64,000 bases of DNA from Garcia nutans. Taxonomy: Eukaryota; Streptophyta; Magnoliopsida; Malpighiales; Euphorbiaceae. The position numbers were made by a program, and so were the translations under genes. A model generated the notes under the pieces. It saw nothing but the letters and a program-made list of their open reading frames with translations, was not told the origin of the DNA and made no database searches. This document shows positions 56,868-64,000 of the stretch, in pieces. Positions within the stretch are counted from its first letter, which is position 1. Each line of letters begins with the position of its first letter. The stretch spans positions 8,067,501 to 8,131,500 of the forward strand of contig CANTUV010000035.1 in NCBI GenBank assembly GCA_947685225.1, given 5' to 3'.

Positions 56868-58262
56868 TTAGTCACTAGAAGCAACTCGATGATTATGCAG
56901 ATACTCAACAAAATGGTCTATGTAACGGTCTTGGAGATCTTTGTCTGCGAATAACTTGCTCATTGCTTTTGCAGTGTCTCTGTATTCTTTTCCTTCTTTG
57001 TCTACCATAACCAATCTTAGTGACTCGGCCACTGAGTCTCTGGTAAATGACCCATCTTCCTCCTTTCTTGGTATCTCTATTCCCACCTTCTTCTCTCCAA
57101 AAACTCTAGCAATTAACCCTTGGTCTAATGCGATTGGCAACATTATCAAAGCAAGTCCAAAGTGAAGTGCTTCTACAATTGAACTATAACCACAGTGAGT
57201 AAAAAATCCTCCAACTGATTCATGATTCAAAATTCTGAGTTGAGGTACCCAACTCGTCCATACTAATCCGCGTCCCTTGACTCGCTCCTCAAACCCATCT
57301 GGTAATTCGAGCGAGTTATCTCTTTTCCTTAGAGTCCAAAAGAATGGTAACCCTGACAGTTCCAACCCAAGAGCCAATTCGTTTATAAAAGATTGACTCA
57401 CTTCCACCTCACTTCCAAACGCTATGTAAACAACGGATCCTTTATTTTGGTTGTCAAGCCACTCATTGATTCTAAGCCACCTATCATCTTCGGCACCACT
57501 GTCGTCCAAAGCTAAAGGCGGCAGTAGACCTACTGGAACCACAGGCTTAACAAAAAGATCTCCCAGAAGCCTTAAAAAATCAGGTTCTAGCTCGTAGCAG
57601 CTCCGTATGGCTACAACATCACAACCTGTTATTACTGAACATACACGAAAGTTGTCAGAGACACCTGAATCATTCACCTCTCGGTGATTAAGAATTTGCT
57701 TTGCCTCATGGAGCAAAAACGCGACCTTTGAGGGAAATGGGATCCATTTCGGAGGAACAGTGAATTCTTCTGGCTGAGTCCGTGGGTCATCACCGTTGAT
57801 TTTGTTTAGGGTTGGCGCAAAGAAAGTTAGGGTCCAAGCACCATAAATACTAAAGAAGGCACCCTTGATCCCTAGTTCGGCAACTTTGGGAGGTAACCAG
57901 AAAGGAGCAAAGTCGTAAATGATCCAATCTGGGGTTGAAGTTTGTAAAAACTGAAGGAGAGGCTCTTGGAGACCATCTAAGGCTTTCTTGAGGAATGGAA
58001 TTTCATGGGTAGGTATGTCTACCGTGGCCTCTGCATTATATGGGAGGCCTTCTACTGAAGGTAAAGGAAGGCTGATTAAATTTATATAAGGAGCTAAATT
58101 TGGAGGGATTTTCGGCAAACGTTGGATGTTTCTTGGAGTAGATATAAAAGAGATTCTATGACCTCTTTGAACTATAAGCTTTGCCAGTTCAAGGTATGGG
58201 ATGATATGACCAAATGCTAGCCATGGAAACAAAGCTACATGGAGCTTTTTAGTTTCACTCAT
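56868..58262 (-). CDS. UDP-glycosyltransferase, UGT91 type (rhamnosyltransferase-like)
   Basis: A complete single-exon gene of 464 codons (ATG at 58260-58262, TAA at 56868-56870), the usual length for plant family-1 glycosyltransferases, soluble cytosolic enzymes that move a sugar from a UDP donor to a small molecule. The N-terminal acceptor domain has catalytic His19 in WLAFGHIIPYLELAK and its Asp117 partner in IIYDFAPFW; the C-terminal donor domain has the 44-residue PSPG box, W338 to Q381. The sequence style (FPWLAFGHIIP, RNIQRLPKIPPNLAP, LPLPSVEGLP) fits the UGT91 group, which includes branch-forming glycosyl- and rhamnosyltransferases acting on flavonoid or triterpene glycosides. In the PSPG box HCGWNS reads HCGYSS (356-361); S is common in UGT91, Y less so. 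It ends DQ, which does not settle donor choice. Substrate unknown. No biosynthetic partners lie nearby. Confidence 0.95.
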   Translation of the reverse strand: MSETKKLHVALFPWLAFGHIIPYLELAKLIVQRGHRISFISTPRNIQRLPKIPPNLAPYINLISLPLPSVEGLPYNAEATVDIPTHEIPFLKKALDGLQEPLLQFLQTSTPDWIIYDFAPFWLPPKVAELGIKGAFFSIYGAWTLTFFAPTLNKINGDDPRTQPEEFTVPPKWIPFPSKVAFLLHEAKQILNHREVNDSGVSDNFRVCSVITGCDVVAIRSCYELEPDFLRLLGDLFVKPVVPVGLLPPLALDDSGAEDDRWLRINEWLDNQNKGSVVYIAFGSEVEVSQSFINELALGLELSGLPFFWTLRKRDNSLELPDGFEERVKGRGLVWTSWVPQLRILNHESVGGFFTHCGYSSIVEALHFGLALIMLPIALDQGLIARVFGEKKVGIEIPRKEEDGSFTRDSVAESLRLVMVDKEGKEYRDTAKAMSKLFADKDLQDRYIDHFVEYLHNHRVASSD

Positions 58263-59499
58263 GGTTTGTTCTTTGTTTTTGGTGTTCTTCTGCGTTCAAA
58301 GCCGTATTAATGCGAGCTGGCCCGCTGTCTGCTAATGCTAATCTCTCCGAATTAAAAACCAATTTAACAGCGGAAAGAACAATATTGATGGAAATTGCTA
58401 TCGCTAAACTATCACTGTCACATCATGATACCAAAATGGGGTAAAAAGTTAAAAAAAAAAAAAGTTTTTCAGCTTTTTGTAGATTGACGTAAGTGCTTAG
58501 TCCAGCAGAGAAGTTATGTACATAAACTATTGCCCCGTGTGTGTACATACAAATCTCTCATGATCTCCTCTGTCTCTTTCATGTCTCTTTCTTTTCTTTC
58601 TTTTTTTTGGGCAGATTATTAGACTATCTTTCTCTATCTTTAATAGTATTTTTTTTCTTTCACTGTTTTATTTGAGAATTTCATAAAGATATAATTATCG
58701 ATGTGATTTTACTATTTTATTTATTTGTTTTGGTTATTTTTTATTATATTTTATAAATTAAATATTAATTATAAATATATAAAGTACATATATTTATTTT
58801 ATTTTAATGATTATATTTAGTAAATTAAAAATAAAAATAAAAATTAATTTAATTATGTATTTATTTTATAATTCTCTTATAATGATATTAGTGATAAAAA
58901 ACATTAATTTTTTTTATTTTAATTTATTTTTTAAATTCAAATACTTATTGATATTATATCAATTTAATTAGAATATTCAGTGGATTTACCTAAAAAAGTA
59001 TCCTATAATTTTGCTTAAATATTTTTTAAACACTAATAAATATACATAAACTATTTTGGATAATTATTTCCTTTATTTAAAAAAAAAAAACTTCTCCATC
59101 TCTTTTGTCTTTCTGATTTCTCCTTCACCATAAAATTATTGTCTCTTTTTTATTTTTTTTTTCATTTCTTCATTGAATTTTATTTTTTCTCTTATTTTAA
59201 TAAATCTATTGAAATCTTAGTACATTCACATCAATAAATTATAAATTTAGCTATACATATTTAATTTTTTAAAATAAAAATATAAAAAAATGATATTACG
59301 TAATATTTAAAAGAAAATATTTTATTTTTAGTAGCTCTATTTTTTTTCTTTTTATATGCCTAACATCTTTTTTATGATCTTTATTTCTTTTCTTTTTTGA
59401 TGATATTAATGGGTATTATTATTGTAAATAGTAACTCAGTATTATAAAAAATAAGTTTTTATATTTTTAGAGTTTATAATATATTCTTGATTCTTATTT
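58263..59499. other. Upstream region of the glycosyltransferase and AT-rich spacer
   Basis: The first ~300 bp upstream of the ATG are less AT-rich. A TGACGTAA element, the core bound by TGA/bZIP factors, lies at 58485-58492, about 220 bp upstream of the start; this is a single short match and only suggestive. Beyond about 58600 the sequence is simple AT-rich DNA without features. Confidence 0.4.
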
Positions 59500-60375
59500 A
59501 TTGTTAGAAATTATTAGAGACTGTGAGCTAATAATCTCTATTGGTTCTTAATAGTCTCTAAAAAATAATATATTTATGCTCTGATAAATTCTAAGACTCT
59601 TTTAACATTTTTGAAAAATAAAAAATAAATTATTATTGTGTTTGACATTTTTAATTGATGAAAAATAGACTCCCTAACTTAATAATGCAACTTCTAACAA
59701 TCCCTAATAGTTTCTAAAAAATCATATATTTGTACCTTAATAAATAAATCCTAAGAGAATCTAACATTTTTTGGAAATAAAAAAATAAATTATTATTGTG
59801 TTTGACATTTTTAGTTGATGAAAAATATAATAGTCTCACTAATTCAATAATATAACCCCCTAACAATTCCTTATATTATCAAACAATCCCTAAAAGATTA
59901 CATAATTGTCCTTAATAATTCCTAAAGACTAACATTTCTGAAAACTAAAAAAATAAATTATTATTGTGTTTAGCATTTTTAATTGATGAAAAATATACTC
60001 ACTAACTCAATAAATAGCCTTTAACAATCCTTGAAGACCGTATAATTATGCACTAATAAATCTTAAGAGTCTCTAAATTTATGAAAAATGAAAAAAAAAA
60101 TATTCTTGCATTTGACATTTTTAGTTGATAAAAAATGGACTCACTAACTCATAATTCAACCCCTAATAATATTTAATAGTCTCTAACAATCCATGAAATT
60201 TTCTACAAGACCACATAATTATGCATTGATAAATCTTAAGACCCTATCATTCCTAAGAAATAAAAAATAAATTATTATTGTGTTTGTTGATATTTTTAGT
60301 TGATAAAAAATAAACTCACTAACTCAATAATACAGTTCCTAATAATCTCTAATAATCCTAAAAAGACCAAATAAT
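59500..60375. repeat. Degenerate satellite-like tandem repeat, ~140-170-bp units
   Basis: The phrase AATTATTATTGTGTTTGACAT, or a variant of it, followed by TTTTTA(A/G)TTGATGAAAAAT, recurs near 59631, 59791, 59960, 60101 and 60272, with a partial unit before the first. Each unit then has ACTCACTAACTCAATAAT, CAATCCCTAATAGTCTCTA, and TAATAAATCCTAAGAG before an A-rich end. About five and a half units, each clearly diverged. Confidence 0.85.
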
Positions 60376-61319
60376 ATGATTTTGAAAGATATATTTATGT
60401 GTAAATTTATATATAAGCAACTAAATACCACTAAATCAATTATTTATATAGAAGTTTTAATATTTATGGATCTTTTATGCTAATATGATTTTGAAAGATA
60501 TATTTATTATTGTAGGGATAGACAAATTAATGGTTGTCATATATTTTGGTGGGACATTTGATGAAAATACCCGCAAATATATTTATAAATAATTATTGGA
60601 TGTTATATGTTGTGGAATCTTATAAACAATTGCGGAATGTATTTTATAAAATTTTAATTGATTGTTATTAGACTTTTATGATATATCATCAGTGTATTCT
60701 AGGTAAATTAATGTATTATTACTGCTTAAGTGTGTTATTTAGGTGATGTTAGGGACTATTATGAATTATTATGAGTGATGATTATGTAGCCAAATTGAAT
60801 AACAAGATTAATGTGATAACAATCCCTAACAATTAATGACACATCATATATACAATGTTTAATAATGCCTAATACATCTAATCAAATCAAAGAAACTCAT
60901 TAATAGACCATAAAATTCAATAACGTACATATACTAAGAGCCATAAATATTTAATGGCTTAATATATATGCAGCCTTTTGTATTTGAGTGTTTTTGTTGT
61001 TTTACCCCCCTATACACTTCAAGTAACTATTTGGCTCCTTAAACTCGATTTTTTCCTTATTCATATGTACTTTTTATGCTGATGTGACAAAATATTCATA
61101 TTTCACATACTGACAGAGTGTGAATACAACTAAAATGGCTAATATGCTTTATAAAAAGTCAAAAATACCCTTGTTATATTATTAGTTTTAAATTTGCATT
61201 GCTATTTCTTCAATTATGTTCTTAAATTATGAAATTATTTTTATATTATTTATCAAAACTTAATTATATTAAAAGTGTTGTTATTTATGTTATTTATGAA
61301 ATTTAATGATATTGTGTGT
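60376..61319. other. AT-rich spacer before L1 copy 2
   Basis: No gene. The phrase ATATGATTTTGAAAGATATA occurs twice (60377 and 60483). About 60975-61190 is a stretch (TTTTACCCCCCTATACACTT, CTATTTGGCTCCTTAAACT, GATGTGAC...CATACTGACAGAG) of a kind I associate with dispersed plant repeats of uncertain class. I cannot assign it. Confidence 0.4.
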
Positions 61320-63650
61320 CACCGCTGTTTCTTATTCTATTAATCTAAATGGTATTGATATTGGCCCAATTATTCCAAAGAGAGGTCTTAGACAAAATGA
61401 TCTCCTATCACCGTATCTCTTCATTTTAAGTACGTAAGGTCTTTCGGCTCTCTTTGCTAAAGCAGAAAGAGATGGTTTTTTTTATGGCTATTGCATTAAT
61501 AGTCGTAGCCCTGCTATTTTTCATCTTTTATTTGCTGATGACAGTTTTTTCTTCTTTAGAGCTAATTCAAGGTAATGTTCTTTTGTCAAGAATATTTTGT
61601 ATAGTTATAAAGATGCTTTAAGTCAAGCTATTAATTTCAAAAAGTATGGTGTGTTGTTCAGTTCTAATATCTCAGATGAAGCCTAGGGGGAGCTGCAACT
61701 GTTATTGGGAGTTCATACACCATTAAACAATAATAGGTATTTGGGGTTACTTTCATTAGTGAGGAAGAATAAACATCAGATTTTTTCTTTCCTTAGAGAT
61801 AGATTTGAAAAAAGAATGCAGGGTTGGTTTAGTCAATTATTATCCAATGCAGGTCGAGAAATTCCTATAAAGACGGTTGCTAAAAGAATCGTTACTTATT
61901 TTATGAGCACATTTCTCTTACCTAAAACTCTTTGTGATGACCTGTAAAAAATGATGAATAGTTTCTGGTAGGTTTATAGGGTGGAAGATAGAAGAAGAAT
62001 TCACTGTCTATCTTGGAAAAAATTATGTGTTCGTAAAAGGGATGATGGACTTAGTTTTCATGATCTCCAGTGTTTCAATTTAGCAACATCAGCGAAGCAA
62101 GGTTGGAGACTTTTGACCCAACCTAACTCTTTAGTCTCTCAAGTTCTCAAAGCTAAATATTTTTTACAGTATAGTTTTCATCAAGCTTGTCAGGGGAGTA
62201 AGCCAAGCTTTATTTGGAGGAGTTTATTGCAATCTAAAGAATTTCTAAAAGGTGGTATTCGTAGGAGAGTTGGTTTCAATTCCACCGTTAATGTACGGAG
62301 AGAGCCTTAGATTACTGAAGATGATAAATTCTTTGTTTTGTCTACTCCAAGACCAAATATGGAGGAGCTATGTGTGAAGGATTTATTGCTTTATGATGGA
62401 TTGGGGTGGGACGAGCAAAAAATTTGGCACCTATTACCCTTGGATGTATTTCAAATTTGTTCTATGCATATGGGGAGATTTCGAGATGTTGATTCTCTTT
62501 TATGGCATTTTACTAAGAATGGGATTTGCAATGTTAAATTAGGTTATCATTTGGTGAGGAAATTGTTGCATGGTCAAGATGCTTTAGCTATACAAGGTCC
62601 TTAGGTGAAAATTTGGGGAGCAAATGTGGCACCTAAGGTTAAAGTGCTAGTGTAGTGTATTTTGAGAGACATAATACCTTTTAATTTTTGGTTGGTTAGT
62701 AAGGCTATTGAAGTTCCAATGGCCTATGTTGTTTGTGGGCTCGAGGAGACAACTAATCATGTCTTCATTTCTTGTGCTCGAGTACAAAGTGCTTGGACTT
62801 TTTCTAGTACACATTTCTTTGCTATAAATATTATTGATTTGCTCTCTAGTATAATTGCTTCTAATGATGTTTTTGTTATCATAAATTATTTTTATATGCT
62901 TTGGACGATATGGTGGTGCAGGAGTCGAACAATCTGGAATAAGCATATTGCAACATCTAATTAAATACATCTTCTATCATCTTCTTCCATGCAAGACTAG
63001 TCCAGGCTTCAGGGTATTCATCCACGATGCATCGGACCTATGAATAGTTAGAGGCACTCGGTCTAGTTTCATCTGATCAATGGTCATCTCAAAATGAATG
63101 TTGATGCCTCCATTTTTTTTCATAAAAGGTTGATCGTGCTTGGGCGCCATTTTGCACTATCATGATGGACTATTTAGAGCAGTTGTAGTTAAGTCATGTA
63201 TATTAATTTATTCCCCATGAGTTGCAAAAGCAGTTGGTATGAGGGAAGCTACTAGTTGGCTTTATGATTTAAGGGTGTTGGATGTTGTTGTAGAGATTGA
63301 TTGCCAACATGTTTTTAATGCTTTATCTTCTTTTAATCTACATTGGTCGAAGTTTAGCTCAATTATTTTTTTATTGTCTTTGATTTTTAGAGAGAATTCC
63401 TGGTATTAAGATCTCATGGGTTTGTCGACAATCGAATCAAGCCGCTCACAACCTATCTAAAGTAGCTTGTTCTTATCTTTGTCTTCAAATTTGGGATTTT
63501 GTCCCTAGGTGTGTTGAGGAAGTTGTGCATATTAAATCAATTGCTTGAACCCTGGACTGTTCTAACTTAGAGTTGGGTTCTGCTTTGATTTAGTTGTTTA
63601 GCTTGTTCTTGTTTTATTAATTATATCTTCCCATTTCCGAAAAAACTTTA
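61320..63650 (+). mobile_element. Decayed 5'-truncated L1-type LINE (copy 2)
   Basis: Plus-strand frames cover the second half of an L1 ORF2: reverse transcriptase (about 61360-61580; GLRQNDLLSPYLFIL, FHLLFADDSFFFF), the thumb and connection region (61705-62310; NNRYLGLLSLVRKNK, WKKLCVRKRDDGLSFHD, FNLATSAKQGWRLL), the zf-RVT zinc region (about 62590-62860; CGLEETTNHVFISC) and a C-terminal RNase H-like domain (about 63060-63550; MNVDASIFF, RQSNQAAHNLSKVA). Stops at about 61434, 61573, 61683, 61946, 62310, 62604, 62655, 62964 and others make it inactive. The 3' end has an A-rich remnant near 63640. It is not closely similar to the L1 at 6926-8517. Confidence 0.85.
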
Positions 63651-64000
63651 TTTGTAATATTTATTAAATTATTTTTAAATTAACTTAAGCATTTTAAATT
63701 AAAATTCAAATTTTAAAATTACTTAAACAAGTGAAAATTCAATTAAAAATTTTTAATTGTACTTTATTAATCTTTATATTCAATAATAATTATAAAAAAA
63801 TTTAGTTAAAATTATGATTTTCAAATTGGTTTTTACTAAAAACAGTTTAAGATGAAGACCATACTAAATCTCAATTTGGGGTTGAATTTTGTTTGCTATT
63901 CTAATTTCCGAAGCAAGGAAAGAATAGGAACTTTAGAAGCTTTGTGAACTAGGTTTCCAAGAAGGTAAATCAAGCATCGAAGAGAAATTAAAATCTGAGA
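63651..64000. other. Right-edge sequence, nothing assigned
   Basis: AT-rich up to about 63840, then more balanced sequence to the window end. No frame long enough to interpret; it could be the edge of a gene outside the window. Confidence 0.4.

Overview
This is a window of plant nuclear DNA, almost certainly from a eudicot. It is AT-rich, has spliced genes with GT-AG introns, and carries plant protein families: a HEN4-type multi-KH RNA-binding protein, a PL4 rhamnogalacturonan lyase, an L-type lectin domain and a UGT91-type glycosyltransferase. Most of it is transposable-element DNA: two RTE-type and two L1-type LINEs, two Ty1/copia elements, two Ty3/gypsy elements, a probable solo LTR and a probable SINE. 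I cannot name the species. The HEN4-like exons recall Malpighiales proteins, but that is only an impression.

Layout: (1) 26-4367, minus strand: a seven-exon HEN4-like KH gene (copy A) with a frameshift in KH1, KH2 missing, a nonsense codon in exon 4 and an early stop in the last exon. (2) 4440-12290: AT-rich spacer, an orphan lectin-domain fragment, and a 5'-truncated L1 with an RTE nested in its poly(A)/target-site junction. (3) 12293-25343, minus strand: a second KH locus (copy B). Its terminal exons 5-7 are followed upstream by an RTE with an unbroken 926-codon ORF, then by a head-to-tail array of a ~1.73-kb unit carrying exons 2-3-4 (KH3 + KH4): four complete copies, one truncated copy and one remnant. 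Exon 1 is absent. (4) 28449-29087, minus strand: the last two exons of a rhamnogalacturonan lyase, cut off upstream by a copia element (29161-34253), itself fused to a gypsy pol fragment (34254-36060). (5) 37160-44798, plus strand: a degenerate gypsy element with two LTRs, holding a ~2-kb solo-LTR-like insertion and an inverted second copy of its own protease region. (6) 47486-53393, minus strand: a copia element with two LTRs, a perfect 5-bp target-site duplication and no recognisable gag. (7) 56868-58262, minus strand: an intact single-exon UGT91-type glycosyltransferase, the only host gene here that looks fully functional. (8) 59500-60375: a degenerate satellite-like tandem repeat; then a decayed L1 (about 61320-63650).

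The feature most worth a second look is the KH exon array. All units share one junction in which intron-1 sequence is fused to intron-4 sequence through a ~15-bp piece identical to exon 4, so a single founding rearrangement was later amplified. Exons 2, 3 and 4 stay open with conserved splice sites in all four complete copies. Exon 4 has two possible donor sites: the one that matches the terminal exons in phase gives 277 nt, but a better-looking CAG|GTGGG site 7 nt upstream gives 270 nt and would let the copies splice in frame into a long poly-KH protein. The array lacks exon 1 and is truncated at 25343, so it may equally be a decaying pseudogene array; transcript data would decide.
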